A DNA stretch of 64,000 nt. Origin: Paraburkholderia sp. IMGN_8 (GTDB taxonomy: Bacteria > Pseudomonadota > Gammaproteobacteria > Burkholderiales > Burkholderiaceae). The notes under the pieces were generated by a model, which saw nothing but the letters and a program-made list of their open reading frames with translations, ran no database searches and was not told the DNA's origin. The stretch lies in assembly GCF_038050405.1 (NCBI RefSeq), contig NZ_CP150901.1, forward strand, positions 4,340,001 to 4,404,000, written 5' to 3'. A program made the position numbers and the translations under genes. Numbering within the stretch: position 1 is the stretch's first letter; every line of letters starts with the position of its first letter. This document shows, one piece after another, positions 35,801-44,696 of the stretch.

Positions 35801-36541
35801 ATGACCAGAAAACAACACATGAAGACGGCAGTCTGTATGACTGTCGCGACGGGGCTGCTGTTTGTAGGATTTGGCGCAAGCGCGCAAGAGTCCGCTAACG
35901 ACGATCTGAATTCCTGCGTGAAGCACGAACAGATTGTTTCAACGGCAAAAGGCGTCGGCATCGGCGCATTGACAGGCTTGACCGCGATGCTTGTCACTCA
36001 TAAAAAGGATGACGCCGTCAAAGGCGCGATCATCGGAGCGGCGGTAGGCGGTATTGCTGGATTTGCGACTGCTTACTACACTGCGGTCAACACCTGCTTC
36101 AAGAAGAATCCCGCATGGCTGCCTGAGTCAAACATGCAGCGCACCAAGGACTATGACAAGGTGAAGCGGGAGATTAAATATAAGGCAAGTCAGGGAGTCA
36201 TCATTCGCGCCGAATCTGTCGCGGTGGGTGGTCCAATCAAAGCCGATGGACAGGCCGAGGTCAACAGTTCGTTCATTTTGATGACTCCGGATGGCGCGGA
36301 AGCACCTGTGACGATCGAGCGCAAGCTGTACATCGTCTCAGATGAGAAGGAAACTGAAGTTCCTTTCCCCGGCCGCACGTCCGAGCAGCACACATTTGAA
36401 CCCGGCGAGCAGCAGGACACCGTCCATGTTCCGATCCCGCACGATGCCAAGGTCGGCAGCGTCTACCGCGTTGAATTCAGCGTAGCCGCAGCAGACCGCC
36501 CTCCATCAATCGCGTCGCAGAAATTCACCGTCACGGAATAA
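35801..36541 (+). CDS. exported glycine-zipper protein, 246 aa
   Basis: The signal peptide (TAVCMTVATGLLFVGFGASAQ) is followed by a Gly/Ala-rich hydrophobic stretch (GVGIGALTGLTAML, GAIIGAAVGGIAGFATAYYT) of the glycine-zipper type. A C-terminal beta-rich domain from about residue 130 (IRAESVAVGGPIKADGQAEV to the end) resembles an Ig-like fold. Two in-frame ATGs (35801, 35819) are possible starts. It is the first gene of the co-directional cluster and would be anchored in the envelope. No specific function is assigned. Confidence 0.6.
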   Translation: MTRKQHMKTAVCMTVATGLLFVGFGASAQESANDDLNSCVKHEQIVSTAKGVGIGALTGLTAMLVTHKKDDAVKGAIIGAAVGGIAGFATAYYTAVNTCFKKNPAWLPESNMQRTKDYDKVKREIKYKASQGVIIRAESVAVGGPIKADGQAEVNSSFILMTPDGAEAPVTIERKLYIVSDEKETEVPFPGRTSEQHTFEPGEQQDTVHVPIPHDAKVGSVYRVEFSVAAADRPPSIASQKFTVTE

Positions 36542-36551
36542 CGAAGTGGCT

Positions 36552-36569
36552 GACCGGCCTTAGCCGGTC
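36552..36569. terminator. hairpin between the first two cluster genes
   Basis: GACCGGC and GCCGGTC are perfect arms with a 4-nt loop, directly behind the stop codon of the glycine-zipper gene. It has no T-run, so it may attenuate rather than terminate. Confidence 0.45.
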
Positions 36570-36671
36570 GCCCATGGCTGTTCGAAACCATTCCTGAAAC
36601 CGGTGGCGTTGTCCGTCGACATGTGTTCCTGTTTGCATGGGCGGCCGCCACCACGTTCTATCTTGTACGTG

Positions 36672-38003
36672 ATGAACTTATCTCTTGCGCGCGTCGCCAT
36701 CGTGTGTGGTTCGTTGTTGCTGACCGCGTGTGCCGCCAGCAGCCTCCCGGGGTATCAGAACGCCTACCACACTTATAACGTGCCACAGCCCTTGTTTGAT
36801 CGAATCAAGGTCAAGTTTCGCGAACACGGGCTTGAGCGCGCGGATATATCCCGTGACGCCACAGGGCGTGTCCAGTTGACTGGCAGCTACCGAAACGAGG
36901 ATGAGGTTGATCAGGCGTTCACGATTGTGCAGTCAATCGTTGGCATGAAGTCCACGTCACCGTTTTATCCGCAGAACATCAAGGAAAAGCGCTGGGAAGT
37001 TGCGGCCGGCAAGGCGCTTGACTCATATGCACACGACGGCCCACCCAGGTCGAACGTTCCCGTTAAGCGCGCCCTGGTTGTCGGTTTGAATCATTTTGCC
37101 GATCCGTATCATCTTAAAGAGATTCAGGGCAGGGACGACGCCATTGTTGTGCAGGGGTATCTAAAGCGGGCGGGCTATTCGGTAACAACGTTGCTGGATG
37201 AGCGAGCTACGAAAGCAAATATCGAGGCAGCGCTTACCAACCTTGACAGGAATATCGGTCCTAACGACGACGTCTTCATTTACATCTCTAGTCACGGTAC
37301 CCCGCCTGTTCCGACGCCTGGCGGTCAGGACTATCGAAAAATGTCTATTGTCACCTACGACTCTGGTGACAAGAACACAATGCAGATGAATGATGAGACG
37401 GAATTTTATCTTTATATTCAAAAGCATTCAGTTCCTGACACACTGGTTCAGAACGTCGCGCGCAGGCCAAGCCATTCGACGCGTGTGTTGATTGACACCT
37501 GCTATAGCGGCGACATGCTCGACGACATCCAGGATGAAAGCTCCGCATACATTCTGCAAACGAATGGTGGTGAAAAGGAGCGCGCAGGGATTTCTCTGGC
37601 TTCGTGGACGACACCGGATTTCACGTCCAAGGGCATCCACTTCGCCGCTGACCATGCGGACAAAGGCGCTGGAGTCGGTGCAACAAATGCACCCACGACC
37701 ATTGATCGCAGTCGGAATGGCTACACCATTATCACGGCAACGAGCGTCAACGAAAGGTCATGGGGGCCTGCGGCAGGAAGCACCTTTGAGAGCCCGATTG
37801 CCGGCGAGGGACAGCTCAAGGGATCGTTCTTCACTCAGTCCCTGTTCGCATATCTGGATCGCAACAACGGTCAACTCGGTCCGGCGTTCCGGAATGCGCG
37901 CGCTTTCACGGCCAGCAAGGCGGTCGAGGCGAGCAAGGGCAAGGAACATCAGACGCCCCGCCAATACTCGACGATTCCAGACGAACAGAGCGTAATCAAC
38001 TAA
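36672..38003 (+). CDS. lipoprotein with BON-like and caspase (peptidase C14) domains
   Basis: The 443-aa product has a lipoprotein signal with LLTAC (lipidated Cys20). Residues 40-92 look like a BON domain (IKVKFREHGLERADIS..GRVQLTGSYRNEDEVDQAF). Residues 130-400 form a caspase-fold peptidase: KRALVVGLNHF, RDDAIVVQGYLKRAGY, the catalytic His208 in ISSHG, and the catalytic Cys277 in DTCYSGD. A long segment behind Cys277 contains FTSKGIHFAADHAD (317-330), where an inter-subunit linker is expected; the same motif recurs in the next gene product. The ATG at 36672 gives the lipobox. Proteolysis would act in the envelope. Confidence 0.85.
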   Translation: MNLSLARVAIVCGSLLLTACAASSLPGYQNAYHTYNVPQPLFDRIKVKFREHGLERADISRDATGRVQLTGSYRNEDEVDQAFTIVQSIVGMKSTSPFYPQNIKEKRWEVAAGKALDSYAHDGPPRSNVPVKRALVVGLNHFADPYHLKEIQGRDDAIVVQGYLKRAGYSVTTLLDERATKANIEAALTNLDRNIGPNDDVFIYISSHGTPPVPTPGGQDYRKMSIVTYDSGDKNTMQMNDETEFYLYIQKHSVPDTLVQNVARRPSHSTRVLIDTCYSGDMLDDIQDESSAYILQTNGGEKERAGISLASWTTPDFTSKGIHFAADHADKGAGVGATNAPTTIDRSRNGYTIITATSVNERSWGPAAGSTFESPIAGEGQLKGSFFTQSLFAYLDRNNGQLGPAFRNARAFTASKAVEASKGKEHQTPRQYSTIPDEQSVIN

Positions 38004-38051
38004 CTACCAGTGGCGCTCGCTTATGAGGCGCCTGAAAACTCGAGGATAAAT

Positions 38052-38999
38052 ATGCGACATTCAATCCTGGCTCTCTCACTCGTTGCCTTGACCACGCACG
38101 CTATTGCAGAAGAGGCCTATTCTGCTAAGTCTCTCTTTTTCTCCGAGAACGATACCGTCGTGGCGGTTGGAACCGGGCAGAAGCAGGGCGCCGACGCAAA
38201 CGCGGATGTCGCGACGGCGCAAAGTCCGTCAAACGAGCGAGTAGTGGATAGCCAGGCGCCGGCGCCGATGAAGGTTTCGCAGAAGAAAAAACGTGTGCCG
38301 CAGATTGGTGCGAGCTATTTCGTCCGTCTGAAAGCCGACGACGGCACGACACACGACGTACTCACGCGTCGAATCTTCAAGAGTGGCGAGAAGTTTCAGC
38401 TTGGCGTCAAGGTCAACCGTCCTTCGTACGTGTATATCCTAAATGAGGCACCGGACGGGAGCGTCACACAAATCTATCCGCAACCGTCGCAGGATAATTT
38501 TGTCGATGCGATGGGCATTGTTTTCTTCCCGGCCAAAGGTTCTTTCCAGTTCGACGACAAACCGGGTATGGAAAAGCTGATGGTGTATCTGTCGCCAGAA
38601 CGGGCACACGGCGATATTACGCGCCGCCTGCGCACCGCAGCGCCTGACCTCATTTCCAGTCCGGCAAATCTGAAGACTGCGGATGCTGGCTCGTGCCAGG
38701 CCTCGAGCGCGACAGTGAATGCTGCTGCGGCTCCCGCTTCGGACACTACGGCTCCTCTCCAGCTTGCAAGCGCGTCGCCTGACTACGCCGCAAAGGGTAT
38801 CGCGTTTGCACCGGATCAAACTGCTGGCTGCGCCGCACAGGTCGCGCAAGCCGACACCGCCGGATATAGCGCCAAGGGCATCGTCTTCAGCGACGATCAG
38901 ACACCGGCTGCGGGCGGCCAGGTTGCATCCTACGTCGTGAAGCATACGACAAGAAGCGACCAGAACCTCTACCTCAAGATCAACCTCGCGCACGAATAA
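38052..38999 (+). CDS. exported DUF4384 protein with repeated xAKG motif
   Basis: The 315-aa product starts behind GAGGATAAAT and has a signal peptide (SILALSLVALTTHAIAE). Residues about 95-200 match DUF4384 (FQLGVKVNRPSYVYILNEAPDGSVTQIYP, GSFQFDDKPGMEKLMVYLS), a domain often fused or linked to bacterial caspases. The motif YSAKSLFFSENDT (residue 23), YAAKGIAFAPDQT (245) and YSAKGIVFSDDQT (272) is present three times; a fourth version lies in the caspase lipoprotein. It is probably a partner or substrate of that peptidase. Confidence 0.8.
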   Translation: MRHSILALSLVALTTHAIAEEAYSAKSLFFSENDTVVAVGTGQKQGADANADVATAQSPSNERVVDSQAPAPMKVSQKKKRVPQIGASYFVRLKADDGTTHDVLTRRIFKSGEKFQLGVKVNRPSYVYILNEAPDGSVTQIYPQPSQDNFVDAMGIVFFPAKGSFQFDDKPGMEKLMVYLSPERAHGDITRRLRTAAPDLISSPANLKTADAGSCQASSATVNAAAAPASDTTAPLQLASASPDYAAKGIAFAPDQTAGCAAQVAQADTAGYSAKGIVFSDDQTPAAGGQVASYVVKHTTRSDQNLYLKINLAHE

Positions 39000-39055
39000 T
39001 CCTTCGCGGCCGCCCATGGGCGGTTCGTACTGCACGTACTAGAGACTTCGAAGAA

Positions 39056-42000
39056 ATGGAACATAACCATCTGATTATTGGACTCGGTGGGTCTGGCGGC
39101 AAGATCATCCGCAACCTGCGAAAGACAATCGAGCGCAACAAGGACGCACAGGGAAACAGCGCGTCGGAAGCGAGGTTCGAGTATCTTTACGTCGACACAT
39201 CGACTGATGAGGTCGATAAACACGACGAGTGGAAGGTGCTTGGCAAGGAGATCGATCTCGCGCGTAGCCAGTACATGATCAACACGGCCAGCAGTGTTCG
39301 TCCGGTGCTTGACGACCCGAACTCGTTCCCTGGCCTGCGCGACTGGGTTGAGCCCAAGAGTGTTTTTGATTTCGTGAAACCAGGCATCGCGGGCGCTGCT
39401 CAGCGTCGTAAGCTGGGGCGCCTTGTGTTTGCACAGAATGCATCGCAATTCGTCAAAGCCGTCGAAGACCGGATGCGCGTCCTTCAGGAAGGCCCGGGGC
39501 GGGCAGGGGCTGTGATTCACGTAGTTTGCGGCCTTGCCGGCGGAACCGGTAGCGGCTCTGTCGTCGACGCGGTCGCGCTGATTCGGAACAAGTATCCGGA
39601 TCAGGATCGCTACCGGATCCTCATTTACGCATTGCTGCCGGAGAAGGATTCCCGTCGCGTCCGCGACGTCGCTGGTTCGTCAAATTACTATGCGAATGGC
39701 TATGCCGCCCTCGCCGAACTGAACGCGATGGCGGTGGGGAAATATCACCCGGCAAATGTCCTTGACGGCTCCGCGATGGAGCACGATGTCTATTTCAACG
39801 GCTGTTACCTCGTGAGCAATCTCAACGAGCATAACATCCAGTTTGATATCGACTCGGAAATCCCCCGAATCGTTGCAGAGTTCATCTATCAGAAGACCCT
39901 GAACAAGGAGTGGGAGGGGCTTGGGCGCGCTGAGAAGGGTGAAAACGACATCAAAAACTTCGAAAGCGAAGACGGAATCGGCAAGGCGCGTGCCAAGCTA
40001 TTCCTGTCGTTCGGCGTCGAGCGCATTGTTGTTCCTGAGCAGGAGATTAAGGAGTATCTCGCGTACGGGTTCGCTGAGCAGGCAACCCGGCAACTGATGT
40101 TCAACAATTTCCGTCAAGGCGAAGGTTACGCAGACGAGCCGCTTCAGAAGGACTGGGGAAGCGAAGCGCGCAAGCCTGACACATTGCAGAACATGTTGCT
40201 GAGTGATCAGCATCTGATGCTGGAAGTCGGCATCCTTGAGGACGACGCCAAGGGCGGTGGCTGGAAGCCAGCCAATGAGTTCTGGAAGCAGGTCGTTGGC
40301 GTTGTCGCGCCGGACATCAGGAACGACTCCACGCTCGAGGAAACGACTTGGACGCATGCGCTCAACACTCGTCTGGCGAAGGTTTTTGACGAAACCTACA
40401 GAAAGCTTGGCGGGGTTCGGAAGTTTTACGAAATCAAGGGAAACGCTCGACTCGAGATGGCTCGTCATATCGGACGCCAGATCGAGAAAGAGCTGTTTGG
40501 TCGCTGGAAAATCGGCACCCATTCCCTGATCCAGTTGCGCCAGTTCACGGACGCTCTGATTGCGCTGCTTGGTGAGCGTCTTGCCGTATTCGCGGACGAG
40601 CTCACAAAGGCCCCGACGACCCAGGCGGCCGTCCAGCAGAACATCGACGAGTTGTCGACCCAGTTCAACAAGGTCGGCTTCTTCGGTCAGCACCTGACTG
40701 ATAAGCGTGGTGCGCTGTTCTCTGAGATCACTGCCCGCTATCAGGATTTGTACGCGATGCGTACTTTGCAGGAAGGGCACAAGTTCGCCAGCAGTCTCGT
40801 TCCTTTCATCAAGGACGAACTCACTTCGCTGCGTGGTCACATCGACGATTTGCACCAGACGCTTGCTGCGGCCACAGAGAAGGTGCATCAGGAGCAGGCA
40901 GCGCGGCTCGCAGGCGCGGATGCTATTTATCAGCAGCGAATCTTCGACCGTACCGCAATCAGCAACATCATGAAGGCGGTCGTGGTCGACGAACCGAGCC
41001 AGGTTGCGCGCACGCAGAAGGTGCGCCAGTCCGTCATTGATCTCGCAGGGGCGGAGGTCGATTCGTTCGACAAGCTCGTACGGAACGTGTCGCTCGGATC
41101 CATTATTTCCACGATTTCGCAAACGTCCGCCACGATTGTCGAGATGGCGCACGCGGAGATATCGAAGACGCTGCCGCCGGTGCTGCAGGTCAACATTGTG
41201 GAGCGTCTGCAAAAGCAATATGACGCTAACGCGAATGGTCTGAAAGCATTCGTGTCGGGGCTGTACGAGAAGTCCGGCACAATGATCCAGTACAACAAGA
41301 CGGAAGTTGACCGGTCGGTGTCGAACAACGCTGGCGGTTCACGTGGAACGGCGAACACGGTGGCGGTCTTCCTGCCTGAATGCGAAAGTCAGAAGGATTT
41401 CCACGCGACCCTCACGACGCTGTTCGAACAGCAGAAGGACCCCGCATCGGATACGGTTGTTGCGCCGGGCAAGCTCCCGAACGAAATCGTTATTCTAAAA
41501 ATCGCGTCGCTGATGCCAGTGCGCTTTATCGACACGCTGTCGATGCTCAAGCGACACTACGACGGACTGCTCAGCGATTTCAATGAGTCACATCTGTTGC
41601 ATAGCGACGGAGATGGTAAAAAACTGCCACCACTCTACGCGCGTTCGTCGGCGGAAGTCGCTGCGCAGGCGAAGCGCAAGCCATACCTGCTTGTCGCTCG
41701 ACTCATGGAAATGGTCAAGCAGCGAGAAAACAAGACAACCGGCGAGCAGGAGTGGGCGTTCATCTACAAGGCGAATGGCCTTCCGGCCTCGAAGGTGCTG
41801 CGCGGCGGCACATGGCAGACCATCATTGACGATGAGCATCCGGCCGACATCCAGAGCCTGATTGAGCGCGAAGTCAGCCGACGCGTCGAATCTGAGTTGA
41901 AGCATAAGGATGAGAAGCAGAAATTATTCGACCGTTATATCGACTTCGCTACGGCGCGCTTCGCTGAGGCCGGTGACGATGATCAGGATCCGGAATATCT

Positions 42001-42064
42001 GGCCCTGAGCGCCATGCAAAAGCCGATCAGGGACATCATCGGGCTTCCGGCCGCCGCTGAATAA
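39056..42064 (+). CDS. tubulin/FtsZ-superfamily protein (Tubulin_2 type), 1002 aa
   Basis: The N-terminal 350 residues are a tubulin-like GTPase. They have HLIIGLGGSGGKIIRNLRK (glycine loop at residues 9-16), YVDTSTDE, and the tubulin signature GLAGGTGSGSVVD with GGTGSGS at 162-168, then YALLPEKD. The remaining 650 residues are long and largely helical, with probable coiled-coil stretches (for example around 560-640), and no membrane segment. Such proteins are cytosolic and may polymerise with GTP. It sits in the middle of a cluster of envelope proteins, so it could organise an envelope-spanning apparatus. The biological role is not known to me. Confidence 0.82.
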   Translation: MEHNHLIIGLGGSGGKIIRNLRKTIERNKDAQGNSASEARFEYLYVDTSTDEVDKHDEWKVLGKEIDLARSQYMINTASSVRPVLDDPNSFPGLRDWVEPKSVFDFVKPGIAGAAQRRKLGRLVFAQNASQFVKAVEDRMRVLQEGPGRAGAVIHVVCGLAGGTGSGSVVDAVALIRNKYPDQDRYRILIYALLPEKDSRRVRDVAGSSNYYANGYAALAELNAMAVGKYHPANVLDGSAMEHDVYFNGCYLVSNLNEHNIQFDIDSEIPRIVAEFIYQKTLNKEWEGLGRAEKGENDIKNFESEDGIGKARAKLFLSFGVERIVVPEQEIKEYLAYGFAEQATRQLMFNNFRQGEGYADEPLQKDWGSEARKPDTLQNMLLSDQHLMLEVGILEDDAKGGGWKPANEFWKQVVGVVAPDIRNDSTLEETTWTHALNTRLAKVFDETYRKLGGVRKFYEIKGNARLEMARHIGRQIEKELFGRWKIGTHSLIQLRQFTDALIALLGERLAVFADELTKAPTTQAAVQQNIDELSTQFNKVGFFGQHLTDKRGALFSEITARYQDLYAMRTLQEGHKFASSLVPFIKDELTSLRGHIDDLHQTLAAATEKVHQEQAARLAGADAIYQQRIFDRTAISNIMKAVVVDEPSQVARTQKVRQSVIDLAGAEVDSFDKLVRNVSLGSIISTISQTSATIVEMAHAEISKTLPPVLQVNIVERLQKQYDANANGLKAFVSGLYEKSGTMIQYNKTEVDRSVSNNAGGSRGTANTVAVFLPECESQKDFHATLTTLFEQQKDPASDTVVAPGKLPNEIVILKIASLMPVRFIDTLSMLKRHYDGLLSDFNESHLLHSDGDGKKLPPLYARSSAEVAAQAKRKPYLLVARLMEMVKQRENKTTGEQEWAFIYKANGLPASKVLRGGTWQTIIDDEHPADIQSLIEREVSRRVESELKHKDEKQKLFDRYIDFATARFAEAGDDDQDPEYLALSAMQKPIRDIIGLPAAAE

Positions 42065-42098
42065 CAGCCATCCAACAGTCAAGACTGAAAACTAGAAT

Positions 42099-42854
42099 AT
42101 GCCAACCTACAAGTGTCCTACCATCGGCGATTGCGAAAGGGCTAACGCTGGGGAAATTTTCGTTCGTGCGCCGGGCGAGGATCTCCATTGCCCGGATTGC
42201 TCGACGTTGCTTGAGCTGCAAGTGTCTGCGGTCTCGAAGGGTCCAAACAAGAGACTAGTTGCTGCGGCGCTTGCCGTTGCCGTCGTCGCTGTCGTTGGCG
42301 CGGGAGGCGGCTTCTTTTACAAGCATTCGCATTCGGCCCCTGAGGCGGCCGCGCAGGCCATGGCTGCTCCGGCCGTCGTGGTGGCGTCGGCAACTCCAGC
42401 GGCGGTTGCTGAAACGCCCGTAAGCTCGCCGGTCGCAGCCACGAATGTCGGTATTTCCCCGTCCGATGCAGACATCAGCGCTCAGCGCAAGGATAGCGAT
42501 ACCAAGCTTTCCCAAGGCGACGCGTCGGGTGCGGAGGCCGCAAGCAACCAGGTCGCCGCGAAAGAAATGGTGAAGGTCGCGATTGCCCAGATGTCGCAGG
42601 GCAAGCTCGACGATGCGGAAAAGGAGTTGAACGACGCCGCAACGCGCGATCCGAAGCAGTCGCTTGTCTACTACAACATGGCTGTTTTGCGACTCAAGCA
42701 GGGGCGCACCGACGACGCGCTCAAGCAGTTCGAAGCGAGCTTTCTGAATGGGTTTGCATATTTCGACGAGATGCAAAAGGACCCGGACCTGGACGGCATT
42801 CGCAATGACCCGCGCTTCACAGCGTTGGTGAAGAAGTACCGCACGACTACGTGA
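42099..42854 (+). CDS. zinc-ribbon, single-TM, TPR protein
   Basis: The 251-aa product has an N-terminal zinc ribbon (YKCPTIGDC at 4-12, CPDC at 31-34), one TM helix (about residues 52-73), an Ala/Pro/Val-rich linker, and C-terminal TPR-like helices (MSQGKLDDAEKELNDAATRDP, YYNMAVLRLKQGRTDDALKQFEASF). It ends DPDLDGIRNDPRFTALVKKYR. The topology suggests a cytoplasmic ribbon that could meet the tubulin-like protein and a periplasmic TPR end. The stop overlaps the next start by one base. Confidence 0.7.
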   Translation: MPTYKCPTIGDCERANAGEIFVRAPGEDLHCPDCSTLLELQVSAVSKGPNKRLVAAALAVAVVAVVGAGGGFFYKHSHSAPEAAAQAMAAPAVVVASATPAAVAETPVSSPVAATNVGISPSDADISAQRKDSDTKLSQGDASGAEAASNQVAAKEMVKVAIAQMSQGKLDDAEKELNDAATRDPKQSLVYYNMAVLRLKQGRTDDALKQFEASFLNGFAYFDEMQKDPDLDGIRNDPRFTALVKKYRTTT

Positions 42855-43588
42855 TGAGACCGGCGCTGAGAACAATGCTGGCTTTGAGTACGCTCGCCTT
42901 CGCGGCAGCGTGTTCAAAGTCCACTTCGCCGTCGATTCTTGGGCATTGGCGTGCGGAGCGCGTCCAGATGTTCAGTGCGCAAATGCCTGTCGGGCCCGAG
43001 ATTGTCGTCAGCGAGAAGGAAATCTCGAGCCCGGACACGGACATCAACATGTCAGTGCATGGGTTTGAGGCGAAGTCTGGCCAGGTAACGGTCGACCTCG
43101 CCTATGGCATAGGCCTGACCTTTTACTTCGACGGGCCGGACCGGGTCTTTCTCAAGGTTCCGTTGGTTGGCAACGTTTACTACCGACGAGTGCCGGATAA
43201 CGCTGCGCTGGCCAGCACAGCGCCGTCGGCTTCAGCTGTCGCTCAGCCGCAGTCGACCTCACACGCTGCGCCGACTGCCACGGTGCAGGCTAGGGGCAAT
43301 GACGCTGGATCGGTGGCAGTTGGGGAGCAAACGGCATTGACAACGCAAAGCGTTCGAGGTGGGTTCAAGCCGGCAAGCGAACCTCTGCCTGCAGATGGAC
43401 GGTCGGCCGCTGAGTATCAGATGGCGTCCACCGCCGCAAAGCAGGGACAGTCAGATGCCGCGATTGACCACCTTAACAATGCGTTCAAGGCAGGATTCCG
43501 GGACGTCGGCCGGCTGGAGTCATCGCCTGAGTTTAGCTCCCTTGGCCGTGATGTTCGATATCAGGCGCTGGTCGCACGTTACCGCTAA
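42854..43588 (+). CDS. lipoprotein with TPR-like C-terminus
   Basis: The 244-aa product has a lipobox (LAFAAAC, Cys at about 20) after a short signal. A beta-rich domain follows (ILGHWRAERVQMF.. to VYYRRVP), then a low-complexity Ala/Ser/Thr linker. The C-terminal helical module KQGQSDAAIDHLNNAFKAGF..LESSPEFSSL..RYQALVARYR parallels the end of the preceding protein, so the two share a module. The ATG at 42854 overlaps the upstream stop (TGATG), which implies coupled translation. Confidence 0.65.
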   Translation: MRPALRTMLALSTLAFAAACSKSTSPSILGHWRAERVQMFSAQMPVGPEIVVSEKEISSPDTDINMSVHGFEAKSGQVTVDLAYGIGLTFYFDGPDRVFLKVPLVGNVYYRRVPDNAALASTAPSASAVAQPQSTSHAAPTATVQARGNDAGSVAVGEQTALTTQSVRGGFKPASEPLPADGRSAAEYQMASTAAKQGQSDAAIDHLNNAFKAGFRDVGRLESSPEFSSLGRDVRYQALVARYR

Positions 43589-43645
43589 AGTTTTTGAGAC
43601 GCGGAGGGATCCACGTCGCGTGATACTACGAAAGGAAGGAAAAAT

Positions 43646-43939
43646 ATGAACGATACAGCACGAGATATGATGCTCTACGACGCACAGAAGAAGAGCGTCG
43701 GCGTAGCCTACCTGTTGTGGTTTTTCCTGGGATCGCTTGGCGGCCACCGCTTCTATGTCGGGCGGAAGGGCACAGCGATTGTTCAGCTGTTATTGACCTT
43801 TGTTGGCGCATGCACGGCATTTGTCGGCGTCGGACTTTTCATTTTGGGCTGCGTCGGCCTGTGGGTGCTGATTGATGCATTCCTCTTGCCTGGCATTATC
43901 CGTTCCCAAAACATCGCGCTGGCAAACAAGCTAGGCTGA
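43646..43939 (+). CDS. TM2-domain membrane protein
   Basis: The 97-aa product has two TM helices joined by the TM2 signature: KSVGVAYLLWFFLGSLGGHRFYVGRKGTAIVQLLL and GLWVLIDAFLLPGI, with the conserved GxHRFY turn and a final LWxxxDxFL block. GGAAGG precedes the ATG. It is the last co-directional gene of the cluster. The biochemical function of TM2 proteins is unclear. Confidence 0.85.
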   Translation: MNDTARDMMLYDAQKKSVGVAYLLWFFLGSLGGHRFYVGRKGTAIVQLLLTFVGACTAFVGVGLFILGCVGLWVLIDAFLLPGIIRSQNIALANKLG

Positions 43940-44230
43940 CCGATGAACGGTATCGCTCGTGTAGTTCCGGCGATGCGATAACTGAAAAGCCGCGAACTGT
44001 ATTCGGTGCGATTGGCTCGCGGCAACCTGATCAAAACCCAAGTTCGCCTTAATCGAGACATAAAGTCTCAAACATGTGTCGGTGAGAAGGGCGGAATCCG
44101 GAGAGCGTTATTCCTCACGTCCAGATCGGTGTGCGATTACGACATTGGCGAGATTTAGGCTTTTTCGGTTAGACGCCGGGCTCGGGACGATGCCGGATAT
44201 CGTTGTGCTCGATGGATGCTTCTCCGGATC

Positions 44231-44440
44231 TCACTCGGGCGGGAACACGCGCCAGGTACCGTCATCGTGCCGGAAGAAAAAAAGCGCAACCGGGCCTTGG
44301 GGTTGCAGTACCTCAACGCAAACGTATCGGCTCCTACTGATGCCTGTACGACCGAAGCGGGTTACCCGAATGGGCATCGCCGAAGTTGGTGTCAGCCACT
44401 TTTCAACTAGCGAACGTAAGGACTTCTCTACGGTTTTCAT
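44231..44440 (-). CDS. small hypothetical protein, 69 aa
   Basis: The ATG at 44440 gives MKTVEKSLRSLVEKWLTP.. with the conserved-looking AMPIRVTRFGRTGISRSRYVCVE and VALFFFRHDDGTWRVFPP. I recall short Burkholderia proteins with this pattern, but no function is known. It stands alone and is flanked by about 290 bases without genes on the left (43940-44230) and 255 on the right. Confidence 0.55.
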   Translation of the reverse strand: MKTVEKSLRSLVEKWLTPTSAMPIRVTRFGRTGISRSRYVCVEVLQPQGPVALFFFRHDDGTWRVFPPE

Positions 44441-44696
44441 CGCTCGTTCTCGTTGGTTCGTCCGGGCCCTGTTGCCATTGCCACGACGCGACTTCGACCG
44501 ATAAGGGGCCGGCAACTTCGCTCGATTGAGGCTGGGCACAATCAAACGAAGTAACCGTGGCGGCCAGCGCGACTTTGCCTGTAAATTTCTAACGCGAGAT
44601 GCGGCGCCATCGAGGCGTCCAGGGAGTACTGGACACCTCGGGTCTCTGAAGGCTCATTCGTTGAGGTATTTGATGTCGGTGACCGACGTCAAAACG

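Noticed and set aside
39008..39023. CCGCCCATGGGCGG palindrome between the DUF4384 and tubulin-like genes
   Set aside because: Short, no spacer for a loop and no T-run; not enough to call a terminator inside an otherwise continuous cluster.
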